Source: Lentisphaerae bacterium GWF2_45_14 (lineage in GTDB: Bacteria; Verrucomicrobiota; Lentisphaeria; Victivallales; GWF2-45-14). From it: DNA of 55,675 nucleotides. Made by a program: the position numbers and the translations under genes. The DNA lies in assembly GCA_001804785.1 (NCBI GenBank), contig MHBG01000096.1:1-55675 (forward strand), in the 5' to 3' direction. Numbering within the stretch: position 1 is the stretch's first letter; every line of letters begins with the position of its first letter. Under the pieces are notes generated by a model. That model made no database searches. It was given only the letters and a program-made list of their open reading frames with translations, and was not told the DNA's origin. Below, one piece after another: positions 17,747 through 26,974 of this stretch.

Positions 17747-18806
17747 TTATTTCAATTCCGTTTTGATATGCGCTGATATCCGAATCACAGAGACTGGTGG
17801 AATCGGCCCCGTCGACTTGAGACTTATACCAGTTGACTGTATGGCGGAGAGTCTCATCAATCCCCCACAATCCACGCCAGCCGAGTCTTAAAGCGGCCTT
17901 AGAACAATCCAGCTTGAGAAATCCCGATTCATGCGGCTGACTTGAAGACGCCGGGTCGATTTCAACTTTCCCGCCGCCCCATATAAGCATCATTTTTTCA
18001 GCCAGTTCTTTTACGGTGACAGCCGCTGTATCCGGCGGCCCGAAATTCCAAGCCTCTGCAAAAGACGCGCCTTCTTCTCCGAAAAGGCGTTTGCCCAAAA
18101 GCATATATCCATATAACGGCTCAAGCACGTGCTGCCACGGACGGATTGACACTGGATTTCGAAGCAGAAGTGTTTTCCCTGTCTGAATGGCCTTTATGAA
18201 ATCAGGAACAAGCCGATCAGAATTCCAGTCGCCGCCGCCAATCACATTTCCGGCTCTTGCGCTTGCTATTTTGGCAGAAGATGGAAAGGAACGCCGCCAG
18301 CAACTTACGGCAAGTTCAGCCGCCCCTTTTGACGCGCTGTAGGGATCGTGTCCGCCTAGAGCATCATCTTCTCTGTATCCCCAGAGCCACTCGCGGTTTT
18401 CATAGCACTTGTCAGATGTTACGACGACAGCTGAACGCACTGTTTCGCAAGAGCGTAAGGCATCAAGCAGATTGACAGTGCCCATGACATTGGTTTCCCA
18501 TGTCAAACGCGGCTCCTTATACGAACGCCTGACTAATGGCTGAGCCGCCAGATGAAATACAATATCGGGACGAGCCTCGGACAGTTCCCTGGAAAGCCGT
18601 GCCGTATCCCTGACATCGGCCTCAATATGTTTTATTTGTTTTTCGAGATTAAGCAGCCTGAACAGCGAAGGTTCCGTATCCGGCGGCAGTGAATAGCCTG
18701 TAACGGACGCGCCTTCCGAAAGCAACCAGCGGCAAAGCCACGAACCCTTAAATCCGCTGTGTCCTGTTATAAAAACTTTTTTCTCTTTGTAAAAGCCGTT
18801 TAACAT
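17736..18806 (-). CDS. rfbG: CDP-glucose 4,6-dehydratase
   Basis: A 356-residue extended SDR with the hallmarks of RfbG: TGHSGFKGSWL near the N-terminus, VVVTSDKCYEN in the active site and DPYSASKGAAE with the Tyr-Lys pair. It converts CDP-glucose to CDP-4-keto-6-deoxyglucose using bound NAD. I start it at 18806, one base after the rfbF stop; the frame is open 18 codons further up, but that part lies inside rfbF and does not look like the family. It is coupled to rfbF and the rmlC-like gene, so the three probably make one CDP-6-deoxyhexose precursor. Confidence 0.93.
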   Translation of the reverse strand: MLNGFYKEKKVFITGHSGFKGSWLCRWLLSEGASVTGYSLPPDTEPSLFRLLNLEKQIKHIEADVRDTARLSRELSEARPDIVFHLAAQPLVRRSYKEPRLTWETNVMGTVNLLDALRSCETVRSAVVVTSDKCYENREWLWGYREDDALGGHDPYSASKGAAELAVSCWRRSFPSSAKIASARAGNVIGGGDWNSDRLVPDFIKAIQTGKTLLLRNPVSIRPWQHVLEPLYGYMLLGKRLFGEEGASFAEAWNFGPPDTAAVTVKELAEKMMLIWGGGKVEIDPASSSQPHESGFLKLDCSKAALRLGWRGLWGIDETLRHTVNWYKSQVDGADSTSLCDSDISAYQNGIEINGQ

Positions 18807-18807
18807 A

Positions 18808-19584
18808 TCAATTTTCCCATACTTTCCATTGGGCCTTCCCTGTGTCCCACATGCCATCAAGAAGCGTCTTGTCCCTCATTGTGTCCATCGCAAGCCAGAA
18901 TCCTTCATGGCAGTATGCCGCAAGATTTCCCTCGCGTGCCAGCTCAGGAACAATGTCCCCCTCCCAACTGCAGGAATCCCCCGAAATTAAATCCAGAACA
19001 GAAGGCTCAAGGACAAAAAATCCTCCGTTTATCCAGCCGCCGTCCCCGGCAGGTTTCTCCATAAAATGGGAAACATGTCCATCTGCCGCGATATCGACTG
19101 AGCCGTATCTGCCCGGAGGCTGAACCGCCGTCATCGTTGCGCTCTTGCCCGAGGATTTATGAAACTTGATGAGTTTATCTATAGGTACATTGCTCAATCC
19201 ATCCCCGTAGGTAAAGCAGAAACTGCCCTTGTTAAGATATTCCCCCACTCTTTTCAAGCGTCCGCCTGTTCCAGACCCCAATCCGGTATCGACAAGGGTT
19301 ATCCGCCAGTTTTCGGCGTACTTGTGGTGAATTTCGACACTATTGCTCGCCATGTCGAATGTAACGTCAGACATGTGTAGAAAGTAGTTAGAGAAATACT
19401 CCTTTATAACATAGCCTTTATAACCGAGGCATACGATAAAATCCGATATCCCGAATGTGTGGTAAATCTTCATTATATGCCAGAGAATGGGGCGTCCGCC
19501 TATTTCAATCATGGGCTTAGGCCTCAGATGCGACTCCTCCGATATACGTGTACCCATTCCTCCGGCCAGAATCACAGCCTGCAT
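18808..19584 (-). CDS. rfbF: Glucose-1-phosphate cytidylyltransferase
   Basis: A 258-residue nucleotidyltransferase with ILAGGMGTRISEES at 5-18, RPKPMIEIGG, and FCLGYKG-like and TYGDGLSNV stretches, all typical of RfbF. It makes CDP-glucose from CTP and glucose 1-phosphate and so opens the CDP-6-deoxyhexose route. AAGGAG lies upstream of the ATG. It is preceded by an 89-base gap holding two back-to-back inverted repeats. The next gene, rfbG, begins one base after its stop. Confidence 0.94.
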   Translation of the reverse strand: MQAVILAGGMGTRISEESHLRPKPMIEIGGRPILWHIMKIYHTFGISDFIVCLGYKGYVIKEYFSNYFLHMSDVTFDMASNSVEIHHKYAENWRITLVDTGLGSGTGGRLKRVGEYLNKGSFCFTYGDGLSNVPIDKLIKFHKSSGKSATMTAVQPPGRYGSVDIAADGHVSHFMEKPAGDGGWINGGFFVLEPSVLDLISGDSCSWEGDIVPELAREGNLAAYCHEGFWLAMDTMRDKTLLDGMWDTGKAQWKVWEN

Positions 19585-19609
19585 TTTAATGGACTCCTTT
19601 CCAAGCTTA

Positions 19610-19641
19610 GCTTATGTACTATAAGCAATATCTGAGATATT
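19610..19641. repeat. Two adjacent inverted repeats upstream of rfbF
   Basis: Positions 19610-19626 hold GCTTAT/ATAAGC arms around a 5-base loop, followed at once by AATATC/GATATT arms (19627-19641) around a 3-base loop. Both are perfect and lie in the 89-base gap before rfbF, one of the larger gaps in the minus-strand run. No T-run follows them, so they look more like operators or mRNA-processing structures than a terminator. Confidence 0.5.
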
Positions 19642-19673
19642 TTCGCAGTAACAATGCCAGATATTTGAGTTTT

Positions 19674-21509
19674 TTAACGGATTGGCGGTTTGTAAGCTCC
19701 TATTTCGCCGGATTCCAAAAACTGACCGAACGCATCGGAACTTATCGACTTGGGCAAGTCCCATATCCTTCCGTAAATGGGCACCCCGGAGATTAGCTCT
19801 GCCGGATAGCAAAAACCGCAGTCTTCCGTTAAAAGCGAGGATAGAAGCAAAGTTCCCGTTTCATGTTTATCTGGTACTTTGCCTGTTTTTATAAAATCCT
19901 GAAGTATCCCGTCAAGCGCATGCTTCATTTTCGTAAATATCGGATGTCCCGGCATTGCTCCCATAAAAGCCACGAGAGGCCGTCCGTCCTGTTCTTTTGA
20001 ATAAGAGGTATAAACCAGTCCATGCTCTCTGATTTTCTCAATCACGGGCGCCAGGCTTTTAAAAGCCACGTAACATGCGTTTATCCACAATCCGCCATAC
20101 GTGCTCAGAATATGCGCCCTGAGGTAATCGGCTGCATTTGCAGGAGGAAGGTCGAAACAACGTAAGTTAAGGTCAGGCAGAAGTATCGCAGCTCTGTATC
20201 TATTTAAAAGAGCATGACGAATGCCGGGAAAGCAACATTTCAACACGCTTTCATTGCAATGTTTTATCAAGTCAGGAGCAGGCGCATCTTCAGAAAAATC
20301 CCAGTATTGCCAGATATGCAAGGCGCCTGTACGTTTTGGCTCGGATGCTATTTTCCATAGGTCAAAGGCTGGGTTATCCAAGAACAATGCAGAATTTAAG
20401 ATTCCATCTTTAAAGCGCTCAGCCGCTGGCAAAAGAATTTTCGCCGCTTCTTTTGCCAGACCGTCTCCATGATAAGATTGAAATTCAACGGTATTTATAA
20501 AATCAACGATAGTTTCCTGCGGCACCCGTTCCGCTGCAAATGATATTATGTCAAAAGCTTTCTCTTCGGACAAACCGGAATAAGGTTCATAAGGCTCCGA
20601 CGCGTCGGGCAGAGGGTCCCTGAACAATATCCCATCAGCCCGCCCCATATATTTCCGCGCAACTTCTTCGTTTTCCGCTCTGTATTTTTCTATTATCGCA
20701 AGGCAAATATTTGCAGAGAGCTGCCTGTGAGTACCGAACGGATTCGCCTTCCCCAGTGACAACTGCCACTCTTTCACTCTATTTCCGGGAATACGGCCCT
20801 TCTGTGAGTTGGCAGAGAGAATACAGTTGTTAAGACGTACAAATTCGAGGCTGTCTCTGCATAAACCAGGGTTCATTATGTCCGCCGGTTTTTTATATTC
20901 TTCAGTTATTGGCAGACCGAAAATATCCAGGAAGTCAGCAAAGATACAGCCGTGCAGAAGTTGTTGTTTTTCATATATTCTGACAATTAGATTTTCTTTT
21001 CCTGCTATCTGAGCCAAATAATCACAGAATCCGCGAGTGTTCATAAGGTAACTCATGGGAATCTTGGCGGGAAGATCGGGATCTTCAGGGCTGATTGTTG
21101 TGTAATATGGCCAGCTGTTTATGCTTTCCGCGTAGGCTGATTGTGCCCATTCATCCTGTCTCCGCAAATAAACTATTACGCATACCCTGTCCGCTATTTT
21201 CTTCATTCGGCCTATAACATATTCCAAGTCGATTCCAAACTCCGGAATGAGAAAATTCTCGCAGGAAATAACTATTCTCGAGGATTCAGCCGCTTCTTTC
21301 GCAATTTCAGCCAGCAAAGCGTCGAGAAACTCCTCCGAAAGCATTGTTGCATTTACAATGCCGCTATGTTTCGGGTAATTCTCTTCGCAGCCTGTATGCG
21401 GATAACAGATACCTTTCCTGCGTAATACGTCAGTATTGAGCATCATAAAGTTTTGCAGTGCAGTCGTACCTGTTTTGGGGTAGCCGACATGAAGATATAA
21501 TGTTTTCAT
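19674..21509 (-). CDS. Sulfotransferase fused to a glycosyltransferase-like domain
   Basis: A 611-residue fusion. The N-terminal part is sulfotransferase-like: LYLHVGYPKTGTTALQ (4-19) is the family's PAPS 5'-phosphosulfate loop, and CVIVYLRRQDEWAQSAY is the second PAPS region. From about residue 390 it resembles DxD-type capsular/GT32 glycosyltransferases: HIWQYWDF, then DYLRAHILSTYGG (461-473). In that family the next residues normally contain a DxD-like acid pair; here they read LWINACYV, with no acids. The glycosyl part may therefore be inactive or use another metal site. The N-terminal half would transfer sulfate to a sugar hydroxyl. Its ATG overlaps the stop of the 1196-residue protein gene (ATGA). 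Confidence 0.8.
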   Translation of the reverse strand: MKTLYLHVGYPKTGTTALQNFMMLNTDVLRRKGICYPHTGCEENYPKHSGIVNATMLSEEFLDALLAEIAKEAAESSRIVISCENFLIPEFGIDLEYVIGRMKKIADRVCVIVYLRRQDEWAQSAYAESINSWPYYTTISPEDPDLPAKIPMSYLMNTRGFCDYLAQIAGKENLIVRIYEKQQLLHGCIFADFLDIFGLPITEEYKKPADIMNPGLCRDSLEFVRLNNCILSANSQKGRIPGNRVKEWQLSLGKANPFGTHRQLSANICLAIIEKYRAENEEVARKYMGRADGILFRDPLPDASEPYEPYSGLSEEKAFDIISFAAERVPQETIVDFINTVEFQSYHGDGLAKEAAKILLPAAERFKDGILNSALFLDNPAFDLWKIASEPKRTGALHIWQYWDFSEDAPAPDLIKHCNESVLKCCFPGIRHALLNRYRAAILLPDLNLRCFDLPPANAADYLRAHILSTYGGLWINACYVAFKSLAPVIEKIREHGLVYTSYSKEQDGRPLVAFMGAMPGHPIFTKMKHALDGILQDFIKTGKVPDKHETGTLLLSSLLTEDCGFCYPAELISGVPIYGRIWDLPKSISSDAFGQFLESGEIGAYKPPIR

Positions 21510-24500
21510 CTTAGCTCCTGTTTCCCTTCAAAACCTTTATTATGCTCATTTGTCATGCCTGAAATATATTTGAACATATTTATCTCGAATGTGCCGGGCG
21601 GAAGGAACGGCCAGAGCGCCGAGGCAAGCCGACTTAAAAATTCTTCGTCTCCCCATTGCCCTCCTGCTTTTTCAAGCATCTCCCGTAACTGTAAGCCTTT
21701 TTCCGGTTGCAGCATTATCGGATCGTCGAGAATCGCGTTTACGGCTTCACGCGCCAGTATATTTTTATTCCCCGCTTTAGCCACTGCTGCCGTTAAGATG
21801 AGCATCCATGCCTTATAGCGGCGAAATGGAGCCGGCCACAGAGACGCATTTGCAATCCATTCCTCAATCGGCGTATCTGGAATATACGAGGCATCTTCAG
21901 ATGCACGCATTGCATGATAAAGGAATAAACAGGGATTGAAACAATTGTTCAACGCAATTGACTGAGTCCGGGCTCCGTCCCTCACTATATCTTTGGCTTT
22001 TCCCTTCATTCCCTGGCTTATAAGAGTCAAGGCATATTCAAACTTGAGCATCCATCGCCACAAGTTGATCCCCGGGCGCATTTCAAATTCCGTACTGAAA
22101 TAGTTAAGCGATTCATCCAATCTGCCGATGGACCTCAACGCACGAGCCATCTCTGTCACATACGGCTCCGAAATGGCATTCGCTTTTTCTACTTTACTTA
22201 TTTCTTCGGCAACCGAGAGCGTATCGTCAAAACGTCCCATAAAATTCGCAACGCACATACGGTTCAGCTTGTCGCCCAGCGATATCGGAATGGGCACAGC
22301 CTCCGGAGAGGTGAGCAATTCAAGAGCTTTTTCATAATTCCAGGAACAAGCTTCAAGCTGGGCCTTATTGAATCTGAAAAATGGCCCCTGCAATCCTTCC
22401 TTTTCAGCAAAAGCTAATACAAGTCCGGCATCGTTAAGCGCGCCAAGCCGCAAATAAGAAACAGTCAGAGAATCCAAAAAATCAGGAAGCCTTATTTCTG
22501 AAAAGTTCAGGTAAGCCAGCTGTTCTTCGGCCTGTTGTGGACGGCCGAGCATGATGAATATCTCGGCAGCCCTCAGCCTGAACCTGTCTAACTTTTCTCT
22601 ATCAAGCGTACCCGATGCCCTGATCTTTTCGATAAATTTTATAAGCTGATCCGGCATGCCAAGGGAAGCTACCGAATTGAAAAGCGCATCGACCCAGTCG
22701 TTTAAGTGAAATAACTTGGAGCATTCAGTAAAATCAAGCGCGGATATAATTCGTGCAGATTCGACGGAGCATCTCGCAAGCAATAACCCGTGTGCGACCT
22801 TAAGCATGATAACCGGAGATGACGAGTAATCACGCAATACTTTATCGGTTATGACACGGGCCGCCTTTTCCCTTTCGGTATATTCCGCTATTTCGATGAG
22901 AACGGCAAGGGACTTCACCATGCTTATGAGTTCCAGAATAATATTTTCACCCGCTCCGGCCGATGCCTCAGAAAGGGAAGCCCTCAAAAAAGTCTCCACT
23001 ACATGCCGGATTGTTTCAGAAATATTCTGGGCATGGAAATGAAAGAGTTTTTCGCCGTCCCGCCTGGGCATAGGCTCGTTCCGCAATTCGGCAATGATTG
23101 CACTAAGTGCCTTTTTAGTGTCAAATAGACAATGCGGTGCACCCGGTTCCAGAAGGCACAGGACGGGAGAAAGCGAAGCACTCAACTCAGTCATAACTCT
23201 TAAACGGAACTTATCTGCATCCATCATTTTACTGCTTTTCAGTGTGGCGAGTCCGGCTGCACTGTCAAAAACCCATTCCAGAAGACGATTTTCCTGGGCG
23301 TTGTCTTCAAGTTCGTCCAGATTAAAGGAATACACGCCTCCGGCACTGAAACGGTTAAGCCTGTCCATAAACCATATCATTGCCTTGTTAAGTACCGGAT
23401 TGGGCCGCGTACTCTCTGGCCTTGTAATTCTCATCAGCGGCCTGGCTCCGCATTCCAGTATTTCCGCAAGTCTTTGGTGCACACCCTCCAGACTGTTCAG
23501 ATGCAAACAGCATGACGCGCAACGGTAGGCGGAAGCGAGTTCGGCACCGTGCGGCAAGGCGCCCTTGTAATACCTGGAGAAACGCGGATGCATATGCCAT
23601 CCTTTTCCATAAATATGAATATCCGCGCCAGCCTCGTCGAGCCATTCAAGCACAACATGACGGTATATGACATCATTCAGGTTCCAGAAAAGCTTTTGAA
23701 GCAGAGACGCCTGTTTATCTTCGTCCAAATTGCCCCATGCCTTTTTAAATTCTTTAAATTCCAGCAGAAAGTTTTTCAGCTCTTCATAAGTGGTTATGCA
23801 CTCCCCGCCTCTATACTTCGCCCAGAGGCCGTCATGAATTGCAAAAAGACAATCTCCGGAAACCCCATAGGGCTTAACTCCAGGCACAAGTTCTTCTCTT
23901 AAAACGAGTTCAGTTGGCTTTCCCCGATTAGATGCAAAACATATCTGGCAGGCATATTTTTCCAGTTCTTCGGCGGTTGGGCTGCGCGGGTTGAATATTT
24001 CCCGGTTCACGACCATCTCCATTGGGAAGAGGCGGCTTACGTCATAACCAAAGTCCTTGAGCTGCTCGGTATACCCGACAAGTATATCGCGTTCCCTTTT
24101 CCTTGCATTTTCGTTCCATTTCTTTGCGGAGACGCGGCTGTTTACCAAAGGCATGGCATCCTGTATCCACGTAATGAACATCATATTATCGGGATACAGG
24201 CAGATATTCTCATCTTCTGTCCGGAGATGATTTATGAAGAGGAAGACGTCGGGTTTAAACTCGTTTATAGCTTTGGCCATCAGCCAGGGGGATAGGTCTC
24301 TTTCAGCTTTGAGTATGGAAACTTCCCATCCGGCCGATTCAAAGGCAGCACAGGTGTCGCGGGTGCTGTATTGGACAACCGTGCTGCTTGCATGCGTCGG
24401 CATAAGAAGGCGCGGTTTTCGCCCGGCTTCGCCCGATATCGCCTTCCGAAGGGCTGAGTCACTCATCGACTCATAATATTCATTGTTTTCCTTCTGATAT

Positions 24501-25096
24501 TTTTCCGTTTCCCGGGATCTTTTCATATAGAGCTGCGCTAACGGGTCGATAATACGAGTGACAAGTTCTTCAGGCAGCTCCGATACCGGAATGAAAAGGT
24601 GTGACCGTTGAAAGTCTTTTTCGCAGAGCCTGACGATTTCTCCAATGTCCTCATGCCAGAAGAAAGCAAGTTCCTCCCTCATGATGATAGGTACCTGATT
24701 GGAAACCTTGAGCCAGCCGGCAAAAGCGTGAATGGAGGTCACGATGACGTAAATGTGCCTAAAAGGCTCATTGAAGGAAAGCCTGCTCTCGAAGTGCCTG
24801 AACACAGACTCAAGAACCATGCCTGGATTCAACCCAACGATGACAGCCGGACTCAGGCCCTGTCCGAGCCGATGTTGCATTTGGGCTATCGCTTTCCGTG
24901 CCGCCTGAACTGGATTTTTAGTATTGGAGACCGCCACATGGGATCCGTCTTGTTGTGTCAGCGCATAGCAGTAGGCGCCGTCTTCGGTTCTGACGATGTG
25001 TATTTTCTCGAAGTCATAGCCGTTCAGTTTGTCAGCAAGACGCGGGAAACGTTTTTTAATGGCTTCAATATTTTCAGAGAGGATGCTGTTTTCCAT
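21506..25096 (-). CDS. Very large CgeB-like GT-B glycosyltransferase with helical repeats
   Basis: A 1196-residue protein, first gene of the minus-strand run. Residues about 82-200 (SPAVIVGLNPG) recall the N-terminus of motility-associated (Maf-like) proteins. Residues about 228-560 look like a CgeB-type GT-B glycosyltransferase: RLLMPTHASS, FLFINHLRTE, then ADIHIYGKGW and LNSLEGVHQRLAEILECGA at 491-550, the family's donor-site region. The C-terminal 500 residues or so are helical and repeat-like (TPR-like: AEIFIMLGRPQQAEEQL, for example), with no signal peptide. An attractive inference is a protein or polymer glycosyltransferase, but the acceptor is unknown. It is read from the promoter region at 25097-25306. 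Confidence 0.72.
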   Translation of the reverse strand: MENSILSENIEAIKKRFPRLADKLNGYDFEKIHIVRTEDGAYCYALTQQDGSHVAVSNTKNPVQAARKAIAQMQHRLGQGLSPAVIVGLNPGMVLESVFRHFESRLSFNEPFRHIYVIVTSIHAFAGWLKVSNQVPIIMREELAFFWHEDIGEIVRLCEKDFQRSHLFIPVSELPEELVTRIIDPLAQLYMKRSRETEKYQKENNEYYESMSDSALRKAISGEAGRKPRLLMPTHASSTVVQYSTRDTCAAFESAGWEVSILKAERDLSPWLMAKAINEFKPDVFLFINHLRTEDENICLYPDNMMFITWIQDAMPLVNSRVSAKKWNENARKRERDILVGYTEQLKDFGYDVSRLFPMEMVVNREIFNPRSPTAEELEKYACQICFASNRGKPTELVLREELVPGVKPYGVSGDCLFAIHDGLWAKYRGGECITTYEELKNFLLEFKEFKKAWGNLDEDKQASLLQKLFWNLNDVIYRHVVLEWLDEAGADIHIYGKGWHMHPRFSRYYKGALPHGAELASAYRCASCCLHLNSLEGVHQRLAEILECGARPLMRITRPESTRPNPVLNKAMIWFMDRLNRFSAGGVYSFNLDELEDNAQENRLLEWVFDSAAGLATLKSSKMMDADKFRLRVMTELSASLSPVLCLLEPGAPHCLFDTKKALSAIIAELRNEPMPRRDGEKLFHFHAQNISETIRHVVETFLRASLSEASAGAGENIILELISMVKSLAVLIEIAEYTEREKAARVITDKVLRDYSSSPVIMLKVAHGLLLARCSVESARIISALDFTECSKLFHLNDWVDALFNSVASLGMPDQLIKFIEKIRASGTLDREKLDRFRLRAAEIFIMLGRPQQAEEQLAYLNFSEIRLPDFLDSLTVSYLRLGALNDAGLVLAFAEKEGLQGPFFRFNKAQLEACSWNYEKALELLTSPEAVPIPISLGDKLNRMCVANFMGRFDDTLSVAEEISKVEKANAISEPYVTEMARALRSIGRLDESLNYFSTEFEMRPGINLWRWMLKFEYALTLISQGMKGKAKDIVRDGARTQSIALNNCFNPCLFLYHAMRASEDASYIPDTPIEEWIANASLWPAPFRRYKAWMLILTAAVAKAGNKNILAREAVNAILDDPIMLQPEKGLQLREMLEKAGGQWGDEEFLSRLASALWPFLPPGTFEINMFKYISGMTNEHNKGFEGKQELR

Positions 25097-25146
25097 TTAT
25101 TCGTCCCAATATTCAATTGAATTGCATCCGGAGGGACGCTCCCGAT

Positions 25147-25175
25147 ACTCTAACTTCGGGATGGCGGTGATTCAA
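25147..25175 (-). promoter_or_regulatory. Candidate sigma70 promoter for the minus-strand run
   Basis: Read on the minus strand, TTGAAT (25170-25175) is followed by exactly 17 bases and then TAGAGT (25147-25152). The -10 matches the consensus at four of six bases. It would give a leader of about 45 bases before the ATG at 25096. Confidence 0.4.
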
Positions 25176-25224
25176 GACTTACAGTAGGCATGTTTAAAAA
25201 AAAGACTCCGGCCCCAGGATTTTC

Positions 25225-25253
25225 TTGAAAAAAGAGAACCGGATTGCTATCTT
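25225..25253 (+). promoter_or_regulatory. Candidate sigma70 promoter for the plus-strand run
   Basis: TTGAAA (25225-25230), a 17-base spacer, and TATCTT (25248-25253). It would start transcription near 25260, about 47 bases before the ATG of the first plus-strand gene at 25307. Confidence 0.45.
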
Positions 25254-25306
25254 AGTCGCAGTGCTTCTTAACCTGCACAAAAATATGTTATCGATGGAAC
25301 AAAGAA

Positions 25307-26572
25307 ATGAAAATAGCGGTTATCGCTCCACTCATGCAATCCCCCGCAGGGGGAGGTGCTGTCACGGACATATTTGAGACCTTCGGAATCATTGCCAGAA
25401 CGAATGAATTGCTTATCCTTTCGGCGCGCTTTCTGTCCTCACCATTCGGAAGAGGTGTCTTCAAGGAAAAGCCACAGCTCAATGTCAATATTATTGACTT
25501 TGAGACACTTCCAGACAGGGAAACTTTCATCGGCCGACTTCTGGATGAGACAGCAAAATTCGCCCCGGACGCCGTAGTCATCGCCGATGCCTGGACGACT
25601 AAACCGTACCTGATAACGGAATTCAGGAAACACTGGCCCGTCGTTGTCCGGGTATATGCCGAGGAGTTGCTATGCCCCAGAAATAACCAGCGATGGCTCA
25701 ATGCACATCTCTGCGATTCAAGCACAATCGAAAATCCAAACTCCTGCGTCGATTGCGCCAGACAATATCGCGATTTCATATACAATCTCAGAAATGGCGC
25801 CGACAACCCTCTTACCGAAGAAATGCGTGTCGCTGACATTTTCAGGAACGACTACCCGGCGACTATCTCTGCCGCACTCAGAGGGCTTCATGCCATAGTT
25901 TCCAATTCTGAAATGAAATCGTTGCTTTCCTCCGCCGGGGCAGCCAGGGTCAGTATTGTTCCTCTCGGCGTGGATACAGATTTTTTCAGCCCCTCCTCCG
26001 ACCGGAGAGATCGTAGCAAAGGTAATCATTTCCGGATACTCCTTGCCGGCCGCATGGATGATAAATCGAAGGGGTTCAAAACCACGCTTGACGCATGTAA
26101 TATCCTTGCGGAAAAGGGATTGAAGTTCGAACTTCTAGCAACAGCTTCCACCATGCCTGACCCGGCAATGCCCGTGCCCCCGTGGCTGAACCTTCTGGGC
26201 TGGCTCGGTCGTGGTGAAATAAGAGATCTGATGCGGAATTCCGACTGCGCACTCGTCCCCTCACTCTGCCGAGAGGCATTCGGACTCGCCTGGGCCGAAG
26301 CGATGGCGGTGCACCTGCCGGTCATTGCGAGCGATACGCCGGGTCCTCTAGAGTATATAACGCATGGCGTGGATGGCCTTATCTTCCCGAAGGGCGACGT
26401 CGCGGCACTGGCAGATTCAATAGAAAAGCTTATGACCGACGACGCGCTGAGGAAGCGGATTGCCGATGCCGGATTTCACATGGTAACCTCAAAACTCAAA
26501 TGGTCTGTGTCTGCGGCTGAAACCCTGAAGGCAATAAAGACAGCTGTCGCCGAATCTTCGATTATAACCTAA
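25307..26572 (+). CDS. GT4-type glycosyltransferase
   Basis: A 421-residue GT-B protein, first gene of the plus-strand run. The C-terminal domain has RILLAGRMDDKSKG, WLGRGEIRDLM and REAFGLAWAEAMAVHLPVIA, with the family's E-x7-E-like donor-binding element. A cysteine-rich insert at about 120-150 (C, C, CVDC) might bind metal; that is a guess. Role: transfer of one sugar in the cytoplasm. It is separated from the next gene by 402 bases, the largest gap in the window, so it may have its own transcript. Confidence 0.86.
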   Translation: MKIAVIAPLMQSPAGGGAVTDIFETFGIIARTNELLILSARFLSSPFGRGVFKEKPQLNVNIIDFETLPDRETFIGRLLDETAKFAPDAVVIADAWTTKPYLITEFRKHWPVVVRVYAEELLCPRNNQRWLNAHLCDSSTIENPNSCVDCARQYRDFIYNLRNGADNPLTEEMRVADIFRNDYPATISAALRGLHAIVSNSEMKSLLSSAGAARVSIVPLGVDTDFFSPSSDRRDRSKGNHFRILLAGRMDDKSKGFKTTLDACNILAEKGLKFELLATASTMPDPAMPVPPWLNLLGWLGRGEIRDLMRNSDCALVPSLCREAFGLAWAEAMAVHLPVIASDTPGPLEYITHGVDGLIFPKGDVAALADSIEKLMTDDALRKRIADAGFHMVTSKLKWSVSAAETLKAIKTAVAESSIIT

Positions 26573-26974
26573 TCGTGCATAGACACGTCGAGATTAAGGC
26601 AAGGGAAAAGAGCTAGTACATATTATATATATCTAAAATATTGTTACTGAAGATCACAAAAAAGTCAGAGTCCGATATGCAGAACTGGTTGACTTATCCG
26701 TTGAACTGGCTAAGTTAGCAGACAAGGGAACCGAATCTTGAGGCAAAATGCTGGCACTCAGAGAACTCGGGATAATCAAGCAGTTATGCAGTGCGGGCAT
26801 TTTTTATTTTTAGACCTGTCACTTCTCAATAAGTAAGTGACGGGGCGGAGCGTGGAAAGATTTAGCAAAAAACAGCCTTAGCTTTGATGGTCCTAAACAA
26901 CGCAATATGACCGATGAAGAGGAAAAACTGAATAATCTTATGCCTGAAATTAAAATGGAAATGCCGATTTACAA
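26573..26974. other. Gene-poor gap with decayed reading frames
   Basis: The only stretch over 300 bases without a gene I can support. It holds two frames that look like broken coding sequence. One spans about 26642-26813, interrupted by TGA at 26738-26740, and is Leu/Glu/Lys-rich. The second is a short frame at 26841-26978 that ends in an ATGA overlap with the next gene; its first ATG is at 26907 and has no clear ribosome site. Between them lies an inverted repeat (26815-26844). I recognise neither frame. A decayed gene or old insertion is likely. Confidence 0.45.
26815..26844. repeat. Inverted repeat in the 26.6-27.0 kb gap
   Basis: Arms GTCACTT (26818-26824) and AAGTGAC (26835-26841) are perfect and extend to 10 pairs if one G-T pair is allowed, with a 10-base loop. 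No T-run follows on either strand, so it is not a standard intrinsic terminator. It may be the trace of a mobile element or a protein-binding site. Confidence 0.5.

Larger units (their letters stand above)
25097..25306. other. Divergent intergenic region between the two main operons
   Basis: A 210-base gap with no gene. It separates the long minus-strand run from the long plus-strand run and carries a candidate sigma70 promoter in each direction, described separately. I see no riboswitch-like fold and no strong terminator. Both halves of the island may be switched on from here. Confidence 0.75.

Noticed and set aside
16305-19584. 3,6-dideoxyhexose pathway
   Set aside because: rfbF and rfbG are present, but no rfbH-type dehydrase or its reductase is in the window.
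26782-26811. Intrinsic terminator before the T-rich run near 26800
   Set aside because: Only a four-pair stem (ATGC/GCAT) precedes the T-run; too weak to claim.
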